Assembly (NCBI RefSeq): GCF_030160295.1
Contig: NZ_BSOB01000061.1
Coordinates: forward strand, 62,664 to 126,663
DNA length: 64,000 bases
Reading direction: 5' to 3'
From: Dyella acidisoli
GTDB lineage: Bacteria > Pseudomonadota > Gammaproteobacteria > Xanthomonadales > Rhodanobacteraceae
Position numbers and translations under genes: made by a program. Of this stretch, positions 33,641 through 43,700 are shown piece by piece (position 1 is the first letter of the stretch; each line of letters starts with the position of its first letter). The notes below the pieces were generated by a model. It saw nothing but the letters and a program-made list of their open reading frames with translations, was not told where the DNA came from and searched no databases.

Positions 33641-35971
33641 ATGGCGGATGGAGCGCGACAATCAAGGAATTGGCCAAGCGCCAAAACAACGGCATTGGCG
33701 CTGCTGATCGGCATATCCGCCGTGCAATGGCTTCCCACTCTGCCGCCTCGCTGGCTAATGGGCGTGATGGCGGTGGGTGCATTGATCCTGGCATGGCGCC
33801 TGCCGCGCATCCGCTGGTTCGCAATCCTGCTGCTCGGTTTCGCCTGGGCCGCATGGCGTGGCAGTGCCGCCATGGAATCGCGCTTGCCGAGAGCGTGGGA
33901 AGGGCAGGATTTTCAGGTCACCGGTCGCGTCGTTGGATTGGCGCAGACGAAGGCCGGGGCGACCAGCGTGCAGTTCCACATCGATCAAGTCACGCGCGAC
34001 GGACAAGCCGTGCCGTGGCAGGGGCTTGCGCGTATCAGCTGGTACGACACGCCCTCGGCCGAGCCGGAACCATGCTCGCGCTGGCAACTGCTGTTGCGTC
34101 TGCGCCGCCCGCGCGGAACGATCAATCCCGGTGGCGCGGATGGCGAACGCAGCGCACTTGCGCGCGATATTGCCGCGGTTGGCTATGTGCGTGATGACCC
34201 GGCCAATCAACGCCTGAGCGTAGCGACGTGGTGTCTGGATCGTTTGCGTGGCTCGCTCGCCGAAGGCATCCAGTCACGCGTGAATGATCCGCACGATGCT
34301 GCCTTGTTGCGCGCCTTCACCGTAGGCGACACGCGCGGGCTCGAACAGCAGGATTGGGATGTGGCGCGTGCCAACGGGATTTCCCATCTGATCGCCATTT
34401 CAGGTTTCCACGTCGGTGTGGCTGCTGTTTTCGGAGCATGGCTTTGCAGTGCGCTTTACTGGCTATGGCCCTCGCTTGCCTTGCGTTATCCGCACGTGCA
34501 GACGCAAGCATTGTTCGCGCTGGCTACTGCGTCCGCTTATGGCGCGCTGGCTGGCCTCGGTATGCCCACCTTGCGCACCGTGGCAATGATTGCGGCTTTT
34601 GCACTGGCGCGTTGCAGTCGGCGCGCCAGTGGGCCGATGCATGCGCTGGCGCTTGCGTTGATCGCGATATTGCTGGTGAATCCCACGGCGGTGCTGGAAG
34701 CCGGATTCTGGCTGTCGTTCATTGGTGTGGCGTTTTTGATTCTTTGCATGGATGCCAAAGGGCGCGGCGTGCGCGCCTTTCTGCGTGAACTGACGCTCGG
34801 GCAGCTTGTAATGACCATCGCGCTGTTGCCGCTGACTTTGTGGTTTTTTGGCGAAGCATCGCTAGTTGGTGCCTTGTCCAATCTTGTGGCAGTGCCTTTC
34901 GTCAGCTTTGTGATCGTGCCCTGTGCTTTGCTCGGCATGCTCTTGCTGATGCTTTGCCCGCCGCTGGCGACACCCGTACTTTGGCTGGCCGGATGGCTGA
35001 CGCATGCGCAATGGTGGCTGCTGGAACAAACTGCCACTTGGCCCGGCGCGCATTGGTATCTGCCGGCAGTAAAGCCCTGGGCGCTAGTGTTCGCCACGCT
35101 TGGTGCGATCTGGTTATTTGCGCCACGGGGTGTGCCGTTGCGTGCGCTGGGTGCGTTGTTGTTTCTGCCCTTGTTGTGGCCGACGAGGCATCCACCCGAT
35201 AGCGGTGCATTCCAGGCCTGGGTGCTCGATGTGGGGCAGGGCTTGTCCGTGGTGGTGCGCACGCGAGAGCACGCATTGGTGTACGACACGGGCGCGCGCT
35301 ATCCCTCGGAATACGACTTGGGTTCGGCGGTTGTCATTCCGTCGCTGTATGCCCTCGGTATCGATCGACTGGACGTGCTGATGGTTAGCCATGCCGACAA
35401 CGATCATGCAGGCGGCGCCCCCGCAGTGGCAGCGGCTTTCCCGGGCGCGCTGCGCTATTCGGGTGAGCCCGAGCGCATGCACATACCGATGAATCCCTGC
35501 GTGGCGGGGCAGCAATGGGAGTGGGATGGCGTACGTTTCCGTGTATTGAATCCTGTCGCTTCCGCATCGAACGCCTCAGCGAACGATCATTCCTGCGTGC
35601 TGCTGGTCGAAGGCCATGCAGGGCGTCTGTTGCTTACGGGCGATATCGCCATGGACACCGAACCACACGTTGCCGCAGCGTTGGGACCAGGCCCTAAACC
35701 AGTGCTGCAGGTGCCCCACCACGGCAGCAACGGTTCTTCCAGTGCTGACTTTATTGCAGCCTCCAAACCTGAACTGGCGATCGTCTCGGCTGGCTGGCGC
35801 AACCGTTTCGGCCATCCGCGCCCAGAGGTCATGCAGCGCTATGCGGCAGCGGGCGTGCCAGTATTCAATACCGCGGTGGACGGCGCCGTTCAGATCGACT
35901 TTCCCGCTGCGGGGCCTGCTGAGGTGACCGCACGCTGGCGCTTGCTGCAGCGACGCTACTGGCGGGAGTGA
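33641..35971 (+). CDS. comEC: DNA uptake channel ComEC/Rec2
   Basis: A 776-residue inner-membrane protein. An N-terminal DUF4131 region with three spans and an OB-like domain is followed by the Competence domain (from about 225, GDTRGLEQQDWDVARANGISHLIAISGFHVG) with many spans. A C-terminal metallo-beta-lactamase domain begins about 525 (VLDVGQGLSVVVR, MVSHADNDHAGG, LLLTGDI, VPHHGS). It carries one DNA strand into the cytosol during transformation, and all domains appear intact. The start ATG 33641 is reasonable but not certain. Placement between lolD and exbB is common in Xanthomonadales. Confidence 0.93.
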   Translation: MADGARQSRNWPSAKTTALALLIGISAVQWLPTLPPRWLMGVMAVGALILAWRLPRIRWFAILLLGFAWAAWRGSAAMESRLPRAWEGQDFQVTGRVVGLAQTKAGATSVQFHIDQVTRDGQAVPWQGLARISWYDTPSAEPEPCSRWQLLLRLRRPRGTINPGGADGERSALARDIAAVGYVRDDPANQRLSVATWCLDRLRGSLAEGIQSRVNDPHDAALLRAFTVGDTRGLEQQDWDVARANGISHLIAISGFHVGVAAVFGAWLCSALYWLWPSLALRYPHVQTQALFALATASAYGALAGLGMPTLRTVAMIAAFALARCSRRASGPMHALALALIAILLVNPTAVLEAGFWLSFIGVAFLILCMDAKGRGVRAFLRELTLGQLVMTIALLPLTLWFFGEASLVGALSNLVAVPFVSFVIVPCALLGMLLLMLCPPLATPVLWLAGWLTHAQWWLLEQTATWPGAHWYLPAVKPWALVFATLGAIWLFAPRGVPLRALGALLFLPLLWPTRHPPDSGAFQAWVLDVGQGLSVVVRTREHALVYDTGARYPSEYDLGSAVVIPSLYALGIDRLDVLMVSHADNDHAGGAPAVAAAFPGALRYSGEPERMHIPMNPCVAGQQWEWDGVRFRVLNPVASASNASANDHSCVLLVEGHAGRLLLTGDIAMDTEPHVAAALGPGPKPVLQVPHHGSNGSSSADFIAASKPELAIVSAGWRNRFGHPRPEVMQRYAAAGVPVFNTAVDGAVQIDFPAAGPAEVTARWRLLQRRYWRE

Positions 35972-35976
35972 TGCTG

Positions 35977-36140
35977 AGAGCCTCTTTCAATGTTTCCCCG
36001 CGGTTCGCATAGCCCCTGAGTGGCCGCCATGCGGCTGCGCGCGGCTTGACCAGACCACCAGTCTGGCGCTGCGCCACGCGCGACCACCTGACGACCACTC
36101 AGGGACTATGCGAACCACGTTGAGACATCGAAAAGGCTCT
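35977..36140. repeat. MITE-like imperfect palindrome, copy 1
   Basis: A 164-bp element running AGAGCCT ... AGGCTCT. The outer 50 bp on each side are inverted repeats (GGTTCGCATAGCCCCTGAGT against the complement of ACTCAGGGACTATGCGAACC), and the centre folds on CCAGAC/GTCTGG. A second copy in opposite orientation is at 59461-59622. There is no reading frame inside. Confidence 0.85.
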
Positions 36141-36214
36141 AAGACCGCACGGTAGGCTTTGGCGACGCTGCTATGATGGCGGCTTCCGCAGACGGCAAAA
36201 GCCGGGAGTTTTTT

Positions 36215-36886
36215 GTGGGTGATTTGGGTCAGATTCTGATGGCAGGCGGCTGGGCGATGGCGCCCATCCTGATCTGTTCGGCGGTGGCGTTGGCGATCGT
36301 GCTGGAACGGTGCTGGACCTTGCGGCGCAGCTCAGTGCTGCCGCCCGGGTTGGCCCAGGAAGTGCGCGAATGGGCGCGGTCCGATCAGCTCGATCCGGCG
36401 CATCTGGAAAAGCTTGGCACCGGTTCGCCGTTGGGTGAATTGCTGGCCGCCGCGCTGGCCGTGCGTCAGCATTCGCGCGACTTGATCAAGGAGCGCATCG
36501 AGGATACCGGCCGCCATGTGGTGCATCGCATGGAGCGTTACCTCAACACGCTCGGCACGATCGCGTTGATCGGCCCGCTGCTGGGTCTGTTCGGCACCGT
36601 TATCGGCCTGATTCGCATGTTCATGCAGGTCATGGTGGGCGGCATGGCCGATCCCACCAAGATGGCGGGTGGCATCGGCGAGGCGCTGATCTGTACCGCG
36701 GCCGGCCTGACGGTGGCGATTCCCGCATACGTGCTGCATCGCTATTTCCGTTCGAAGGTGGCTGGCTACGTGGTGGAGATGGAAAAGCAGGCAACACTGC
36801 TGCTGGACGATCTCACGCTTTCCGCACAACCCGCCACGCGTGCTCGTCGTGCGCCACTCGCTGCTGGCGACAAGGCGCCGGTTTAA
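36215..36886 (+). CDS. exbB: MotA/TolQ/ExbB proton channel family protein
   Basis: A 223-residue three-span protein. GTG 36215 was chosen because GGGAG lies 6 nt upstream; ATG 36173 has no ribosome site. The first span is GGWAMAPILICSAVALAIVLE. The conserved channel part is RYLNTLGTIALIGPLLGLFGTVIGLIRMF and IGEALICTAAGLTVAIPAYVLH. It works with the ExbD-like protein next door to use proton flow, either for TonB or for an unassigned envelope task; its location beside msbA suggests lipid A transport, but that is inference. Confidence 0.9.
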   Translation: MGDLGQILMAGGWAMAPILICSAVALAIVLERCWTLRRSSVLPPGLAQEVREWARSDQLDPAHLEKLGTGSPLGELLAAALAVRQHSRDLIKERIEDTGRHVVHRMERYLNTLGTIALIGPLLGLFGTVIGLIRMFMQVMVGGMADPTKMAGGIGEALICTAAGLTVAIPAYVLHRYFRSKVAGYVVEMEKQATLLLDDLTLSAQPATRARRAPLAAGDKAPV

Positions 36887-36889
36887 ACC

Positions 36890-37321
36890 ATGCGTATCGG
36901 TAACGACCGCCGCAACGATGATTTCGAGATCAACGTCGTATCGTTGATCGACGTGCTGCTCACGCTGCTGATGTTTTTCGTGCTCACCACCACGTTCGTG
37001 CAGCACTCGCGCCTGAAGGTGAATCTGCCGCAGGCCAGCGCAGAAGACCGCGACATGCAGCCACCGGCGATCACTGTGATGGTCGATCGCGAGGGGCATT
37101 TCTACGTGGGCAGCGATGAAGTGGTGGGCGGCAGCGTGGATACGCTGAAGCAAGCCATCGCGCACGTAGCCGGTGACGACCGCAACCAGACGGTCACTAT
37201 CCGCGCCGATGCCATGACGGCTCATCAGAACGTGGTCATGGCCATGGACGCGCTGGGCCAGCTCGGCTTTACTCACCTTTCCATCGCCACGACGCCTACG
37301 CAGGCGGAAACGGGCAAATGA
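36890..37321 (+). CDS. exbD: ExbD/TolR family biopolymer transport protein
   Basis: A 143-residue protein with one N-terminal span. The hallmark is EINVVSLIDVLLTLLMFFVLTTTF, with the functional Asp in LIDVLL; a periplasmic domain of TolR type follows (ITVMVDREGHFYVG, VTIRADAMTAHQNVVMAMDALGQLG). It starts 3 bp after exbB and overlaps msbA by 4 bp (ATGA). It forms the proton-driven stator with the ExbB-like protein. Confidence 0.93.
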   Translation: MRIGNDRRNDDFEINVVSLIDVLLTLLMFFVLTTTFVQHSRLKVNLPQASAEDRDMQPPAITVMVDREGHFYVGSDEVVGGSVDTLKQAIAHVAGDDRNQTVTIRADAMTAHQNVVMAMDALGQLGFTHLSIATTPTQAETGK

Positions 37322-39108
37322 GCGAAGGCAAAAAGAAGGTTGCGCTGTGGGATGCGGAGAGCCGGCGTACATACAAGCGTCTGCTCGGCTATTCGGTACG
37401 CTTCTGGCCTGTAGTGCTGATCACCATCATCGGTTTTGCGGTGGACGGTGGCTGCCTTGCCTTCTTTACCAATAAGCTGCGGCCGATCATCGACGATCTG
37501 TTTGCCAAGAAAGATCCGTATCTGATCTTCTGGATGCCGATCTGGATCATTGCGATCTTCGTAGTGCGCGGTGTTGCCACCTTCGTCAGCAATTACGGTA
37601 TCGGCTACGTTGGGCGCAATGTGGTGCAGTTGATGCAGCGCGATGTGTTCGCTGCCTATCTACGCTTGCCGACGACCTTCTTCGGCAACGAGCATTCCGG
37701 CCACCAGATCTCACGCATCACGTACACCAGCGAACAGATCGCTGGCGCTTCCACCGATGCGCTCAAGGTGGCGGTGACGGAGGGTGTGACCGTCATCGGC
37801 ATGTTCTACGTGATGCTGAGCAATAGCGCGTACCTCACCATTGCGCTGCTGTTGCTCATTCCCGCCATCGTGCTGATCGCTACTGCAGTCAGTCGCCGCT
37901 ATCGCATGATCAGCCGGCGCATACAAAGCATGATGGGTTCAGTCACGGGGACGGTGGAAGAATCCATCGAAGCGCATCGCGAAATCCGCATTTACGGCGG
38001 GCAGCAGCAGGCTGATGAGCGCTTCAAGCAGATTTCCGACCGTGCGCGTTATCTCAACCTCAAGATCATTGCCACAGCAGCCACATCCACTTCAGCCATC
38101 CAGACGGTGGGTGCGTTTGCACTGGCGGGCCTGGTGTTCCTGGGATCGCGCCCCTCGGTGATCGGCAGTATTTCACCGGGTGTCTTCATCACCGTGTTAA
38201 CCGCGATGGGCGGCATGCTGCCGTCGCTGAAGCGTCTGGCTAACGTGCAATCCACCATGCAAACAGGTATCGCTGCGGCGGAAAACCTATTCGCCGTGAT
38301 CGACCTGCCACCGGAAGTGGATCATGGCACCAAGGTGCTGGAACGCACCAAGGGCGATCTGCGTTTCGAAGACGTGCGCCTGGTCTATCCGCGCGGCGAT
38401 TTCCAGGCGCTTGTCGGCGTGAATCTGCACTGCGCGCCCGGCACGGTAACCGCGTTGGTGGGGCGTTCTGGCAGCGGCAAGAGCAGCCTCGTAAGTTTAC
38501 TGCCGCGTTTTAACGCACCGACCAACGGACGTATTCTGCTGGACGGCGAAAATTACGAGTCTTACACGTTGCCTTCGCTGCGCAGACAGATTGCCTGGGT
38601 GGGGCAGAGCGTGGTGTTGTCCGACGGCACGGTAGCGGAGAACATCGCCTACGGTGAATTGGCGGATGCCAGCGAACAGGACATCATGGCCGCCGCTGAG
38701 GCTGCCAATGCGATGGAATTCATCCAGCGCCTGCCGCAAGGTATTCACAGCCCCATTGGCGAGGGCGGCAACATGCTCTCCGGTGGCCAGCGCCAACGCA
38801 TCGCGATTGCGCGCGCCATTCTCAAGAACGCGCCGATCCTGGTGCTGGATGAAGCGACCAGTGCGCTCGACACCGAATCCGAGCGTTTGATCCAGCAAGC
38901 ACTGCAGCGCCTTATGCGCGATCGCACCACGCTGGTGATCGCGCACCGCCTGTCCACTATCGAACATGCTGACCAGATCGCGGTGATGGAGCAGGGACGG
39001 ATCATCGAGCGCGGCACGCATGCCGAGTTGATGGCGCTGAGTGGTCACTACGCCGCGTTGCATCGCATGCAGTTCAACGAACGTCCCACAGTAGTTGCCG
39101 CCGACTGA
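37318..39108 (+). CDS. msbA: lipid A export ATP-binding/permease MsbA
   Basis: A 596-residue half-size ABC exporter that flips lipid A-core across the inner membrane. Six spans lie in residues 25-310; the ATPase domain has Walker A GRSGSGKSS at 382-390, signature LSGGQRQR at 487-494, Walker B ILVLDEA at 507-513 and the H-loop IAHRLST. It overlaps exbD and is followed 2 bp later by lpxK, the usual lipid A partner gene. Confidence 0.95.
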   Translation: MSEGKKKVALWDAESRRTYKRLLGYSVRFWPVVLITIIGFAVDGGCLAFFTNKLRPIIDDLFAKKDPYLIFWMPIWIIAIFVVRGVATFVSNYGIGYVGRNVVQLMQRDVFAAYLRLPTTFFGNEHSGHQISRITYTSEQIAGASTDALKVAVTEGVTVIGMFYVMLSNSAYLTIALLLLIPAIVLIATAVSRRYRMISRRIQSMMGSVTGTVEESIEAHREIRIYGGQQQADERFKQISDRARYLNLKIIATAATSTSAIQTVGAFALAGLVFLGSRPSVIGSISPGVFITVLTAMGGMLPSLKRLANVQSTMQTGIAAAENLFAVIDLPPEVDHGTKVLERTKGDLRFEDVRLVYPRGDFQALVGVNLHCAPGTVTALVGRSGSGKSSLVSLLPRFNAPTNGRILLDGENYESYTLPSLRRQIAWVGQSVVLSDGTVAENIAYGELADASEQDIMAAAEAANAMEFIQRLPQGIHSPIGEGGNMLSGGQRQRIAIARAILKNAPILVLDEATSALDTESERLIQQALQRLMRDRTTLVIAHRLSTIEHADQIAVMEQGRIIERGTHAELMALSGHYAALHRMQFNERPTVVAAD

Positions 39109-39110
39109 CG

Positions 39111-40112
39111 ATGAGCCTGGCCGATACGCTCCAGGCAGGCTGGTATGAAGGAAAGCCACTGCCGTGGTGGTGCTATCCGTTGTCCAAGCTTTACGGTGCA
39201 GTGGTTGCGCTTCGCCAAACGCTGTATCGACACGGCTGGCTGCGAGCGGTACGGCTACCTTGTCCCGTTATCGTGGTCGGCAATCTCACCGCAGGCGGTA
39301 CGGGGAAAACGCCGCTCACTTTGGCATTGGCCGAAGCATTGCGTGAGCGTGGCTATCATCCCGGCGTAGTGAGTCGTGGTTATGGCGGGACTGCCAGGGA
39401 ACCGATGCTGCTGGGCGAATCGCCAGATCCGGTTGAAGCCGGTGATGAGCCCTGCGTGATACGCGCCAGCGGTGTCCCTGTGGCGATTGGCCAGGATCGT
39501 CCTGCCGCAGCGCAGTTGTTGCTCGATGCCGGTTGCAATGTCGTGATTGCGGACGATGGTCTGCAGCATTACCGATTGGCACGCGATATCGAGATTTGCG
39601 TGATCGATGGGGTGCGACGCTTAGGCAATGCGCAGTTGTTACCAGCTGGGCCGCTGCGTGAACCGTTAAGTCGCATGGAGCGCGTGGATTTTCGTATCTG
39701 CAACGGTGCTCATCCGCAGAATGGCGAAGTGCCCATGCGCCTCGAAGGTGGTTTGGTGCGTGCACTATCGGATGGACGTGAACAGTCCATCAAAAACTTC
39801 GCAGGCAGACGTGTGCACGCGGTGGCTGCCATCGGCAATCCGCAGCGCTTCTTTGCGAGTCTCGCTGAGCAAGGCATGGATGTGATTCCCCATCCCTTTC
39901 CCGATCACCATGCCTTTATGCCGGCGGATCTTACGTTTCGCGATGATCTGCCGGTGCTGATGACCGAAAAGGACGCTGTGAAATGCTGGGCATTCGCTCA
40001 GCCCCACTGGTGGAGTGTGCCGGTGAAGGCGGAATTACCAGCCAGTTTCTACGACGATTTCTACATACGGCTTGCAGCGAAAGCACGAATGTTGCCGATG
40101 GCGTTATCATAG
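39111..40112 (+). CDS. lpxK: tetraacyldisaccharide 4'-kinase
   Basis: A 333-residue membrane-associated P-loop kinase that phosphorylates the 4' position of the lipid A disaccharide to give lipid IVA. The P-loop is GNLTAGGTGKTP near residue 60, followed by VSRGYGG, GDEP, IADDGLQHYRLARD and AIGNPQRFF. Length is as expected. In most gammaproteobacteria it is followed by a Trm112-like gene and kdsB; here a DUF6165 gene follows. Confidence 0.95.
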   Translation: MSLADTLQAGWYEGKPLPWWCYPLSKLYGAVVALRQTLYRHGWLRAVRLPCPVIVVGNLTAGGTGKTPLTLALAEALRERGYHPGVVSRGYGGTAREPMLLGESPDPVEAGDEPCVIRASGVPVAIGQDRPAAAQLLLDAGCNVVIADDGLQHYRLARDIEICVIDGVRRLGNAQLLPAGPLREPLSRMERVDFRICNGAHPQNGEVPMRLEGGLVRALSDGREQSIKNFAGRRVHAVAAIGNPQRFFASLAEQGMDVIPHPFPDHHAFMPADLTFRDDLPVLMTEKDAVKCWAFAQPHWWSVPVKAELPASFYDDFYIRLAAKARMLPMALS

Positions 40113-40159
40113 GCGCCATTTCCCGGCGCCATGCCGGTCTTTTCCGCACGAGGTTTTGC

Positions 40160-40561
40160 ATGAGCCTGATCCAGGTACCGGTCTCCTTTGGGGAACTGAT
40201 CGACAAGATCACGATTCTCGAGATCAAGGCGCGGCAGATTTCCGATCCTGCCAAGCTCGCCAACGTGCACAACGAGCTCAACCTGCTCAATGCCACGTGG
40301 GCGAATGACCACGCCTCGCAGTCGGACATCAGCAAGGAACGCGCACGACTGCTTGCCGTGAACGAAGCGTTGTGGGATATCGAAGACCGCATCCGCTTGA
40401 AGGAAAAAGCGCAGGCGTTCGATGCCGAATTCATCGAGCTGGCGCGTTCGGTTTATTTCAAGAACGACGAGCGCGCTGCGGTGAAGCGTGAGATCAATCT
40501 CAAGCTCGGTTCGCAGCTGGTTGAAGAGAAGTCGTATCAGGATTACCGCGCGACGAAGTGA
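40160..40561 (+). CDS. DUF6165 family protein
   Basis: A 133-residue soluble, largely helical and charged protein. ATG 40160 (MSLIQVPVSFGELIDKITILEIK) has GAGG upstream; the longer frame overlaps lpxK. The opening VPVSFGELIDKITILEIKARQI and the closing FKNDERAAVKREINLKLGSQLVEEKSY are strongly patterned, matching what I recall as DUF6165, often found near LPS or glycan genes. Probably co-transcribed with lpxK (47 bp apart). Function unknown. Confidence 0.82.
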   Translation: MSLIQVPVSFGELIDKITILEIKARQISDPAKLANVHNELNLLNATWANDHASQSDISKERARLLAVNEALWDIEDRIRLKEKAQAFDAEFIELARSVYFKNDERAAVKREINLKLGSQLVEEKSYQDYRATK

Positions 40562-40714
40562 TTTCGTTAGCGTTCCTCGATCACATTGCCTATTTGAAGT
40601 GATCGCCTCCGAAGTCGATTCGCGACCGGAGCCGTAGCCTTGCCTGCGTAGACCTTTCCAGAAGACCCGGGACTCCCACTAAACTGGGTGAAACGCCACA
40701 GGGGAGGTCGTCGT

Positions 40715-43700
40715 ATGCGCCGATGGAAGGGGTTGTTGGGGCTGCTGTTCGTGGTTTCACCCTTGCTGGCCCAGGACGTCCCTCCTGCGCTGCGCGACTG
40801 GCAGGGATGGGTTCTGCACGACGTCCCTCAGCACGGCTGCCCATTTCTGGCCAATAGCCGCCCGGATGCCGGCAGTTACCAGTGCATCTGGCCAGGTCGC
40901 CTGAGCATCGACGCAGGCAAGAACGGTGGCCATTTCAGTCTTGACGTGCACGTGGATGCTGCGAGTTGGGTTGGCTTACCCGGGGACGAGCACAGCTGGC
41001 CGCAGCAGGTGGTGGTGAACAACAAAGCGTGGCCGGTGTTGAATCGTGATGGGCAGCCAGCGCTAAGGCTGGAACCGGGCGAATACACCATCCAGGGAAA
41101 CCTGCCGTGGGATGCACGTCCGGCACGCTTACGTGTACCGCTCTCGATTGGATTGGTTTCGCTCAGCGTGGATGGTGGCGCCGTCGATCGCATCGAACGC
41201 AATGGTGATCAGCTCACGCTTGGCGAGGCCGCCGCGGCGCAGCGTCAGGCCGATGCACTTTCCGTGCGCGTTTATCGCCATCTGACCGATGGCATGCCCG
41301 CGCTGCTGGATACGCAGCTGCAATTGAACGTCACAGGCAGCGCGCGCGAACAAGTGTTGGGCCCAGCGTTACCCAAAGGCTTCATAGCGACTTCACTGGA
41401 CAGCGATGTACCCGCGCAGTGGGAGCCCGATGGCCGGGTGCGGTTGCAGCTTCGCCCCGGGCAATGGACGGTGCATCTGTCCGCTCGCGCTATCGATACT
41501 TTGCGCGAAGTGAGCTTGGCTCCGACTGCTGACGGTATCTGGCCGAAGCAGGAGACTTGGAGCTATAGCGATGATCCGTCGCTGCGCAGCACGCGCGTCG
41601 AAGGGCGCGCCACTGATGCCGCGCAAGCGGATGTGCCGGGTGATTGGCGCGAACTTCCGGCCTATGTGCTCGACCAAAACAGTGGTCTGGCCATCGAACA
41701 GGGCACGCGCGGCGGTGAAGGCGAGGCAGGTGACCAGATTCATCTTGAGCGCCAAATCTGGCTTGATTTCGATGGCCGCGGTTTCAATGTCAGCGATCAC
41801 CTTACGGGAACGCTGCCGCGTACGCAGCGTTTGGATGTCGGTGCACCATGGCAACTGCAGCGCGCCTCGCTGCACGATGCGCCCTTGCTGGTGACTGATG
41901 CTGGTCAGGGGCGGACGGGTGTCGAGTTGCGCAATACAAATTTGGATCTGCATGCGGGCCTGCGGGTGCCGGATCGCAGTGGATCGTTGCCTAGCGGCGG
42001 GTGGCTTGCTTCCCTGGAGAACATCGACGCGGTCTTGCATTTGCCCTATGGCTACCGGCTGATCGGTGCGGGCGGCGTGGATCGTTCGCCGGATTCGTGG
42101 ATTGCGAAGTGGAGTCTGCTGGATCTGTTCGTCGTTGCCTTGATTGCGCTATTGGCGGGACGCTTGCTCGGTTGGCGGTGGGCGGCGGTTGCAGCGATCT
42201 TTCTGGTTCTGTCGCAGCACGAGACCGGTGCACCGCGCTGGACCTTGGGTGTAGCGCTGGCTTTCGCTTTACTCATGCGCGCGCTGCCGACGGGACGATT
42301 GCGGCAATGGGCGCAGATGGCCAGCTCGCTGGCGCTGGCATTGGCCATCATCTGGACATTGCCCTTTGCGAAGACGCAGTTGGAGGATGCCTTGCATCCG
42401 CAATTGGAGGGCAATGGCGCGTATTCCTCCTTGATTGAGCGCATGGCGGCTGTTGGTTATGGCAAAGAGGAGGAGGCAAAGCAGGAAGTAGTTCCTCAAG
42501 CGCAAGTGCAGCAATCTGAACCAAGCGCTGCGCCGGCACCGCCCCCACCTCTGCCTCCGCCACCAGTCACTCCTATGCCGGTCGTTCAATCGGCAGCGCC
42601 GGCCTCTGGAGCCAGTCGTAATCTGATGACTGTTGCGGTGACGGGTGCCGCGCTACCGGGCTCAACCACCATGCACGAGATGGATAGTCACAGCATTGTC
42701 CAAGCGGGTGCGGGTGAGCCGAGTTGGGATGTCGACAACAATTACCGACTGAGCTGGTCGGGACCTGTGACATCTGAGCAAAGCATGCGGCTGGTGATTG
42801 CGCCATCCTGGCTGGTTCGGCTGTTGCGTGTAGTGATGCTGGGCCTGTTGGTGGCATTGCTCGGCCGCGTCGCACGCAATTTCTTCATCAAACCATCTGA
42901 TACGTCATGGCGTATTTGGCGTTTCGGCGGTACGGCGGCAACGTGCCTGTTGCTGGCGAGCTTGCCTCATGTCACGCATGCTCAAGCCATGCCCAGTCCG
43001 GATTTGTTGGGGCAACTGCATAGTCGTCTGCTGGAAGCACCCAAATGTGTGCCCGATTGCGCAGTGGTTGCCGCTGCCAATGTACAGGCGAAAGACGACC
43101 AAATCGCCATCGAGTTGGAAGTGCATGTCGGCGCGTCAGTGGCACTGCCTTTGCCGCAGATCGACGCAGGCTTGCAACTCCTCAGCGCCAATGTGGATGG
43201 TCATGCCAATGCAACGCTCGGCAAGCGCGATGATCAGCTGCTGGTGAGGTTGGAACCTGGCATACACAAGCTTGGTCTGAGCTATCGCGCGCAACCTGTC
43301 GACAGCACCACGGTGCATTTTGCATTGCGTCCGCAGTGGTTGGTGTTCAACGGACAGGGATGGTCGCTTGATGGCGTTGATGCAGGGCATTTGCTGGGTG
43401 ACAGCGTGACACTCAATCGCATCCGCACGGTGGCCGACGGCAAGCCGGCGCCTGTTTCGCAACAGGCGTTTCCCCCGTATGTACGTATCACGCGGGATAT
43501 CATGCTTGGCGTGGACTGGACTGTGGTCAACACTGTGGAACGGTTGGCACCGAGTGATGGCGGATTCAGTCTCGAATTGCCTTTGTTATCTGGCGAGCAT
43601 CCGTTGGGTGAAGGTATGCGTGTGCACGACGGGCGCATCGTTGTCACATTCAATGCTGGTCAAAGCGAGGTTAGCTGGACCAGTCGTCTCGATCACGCCG

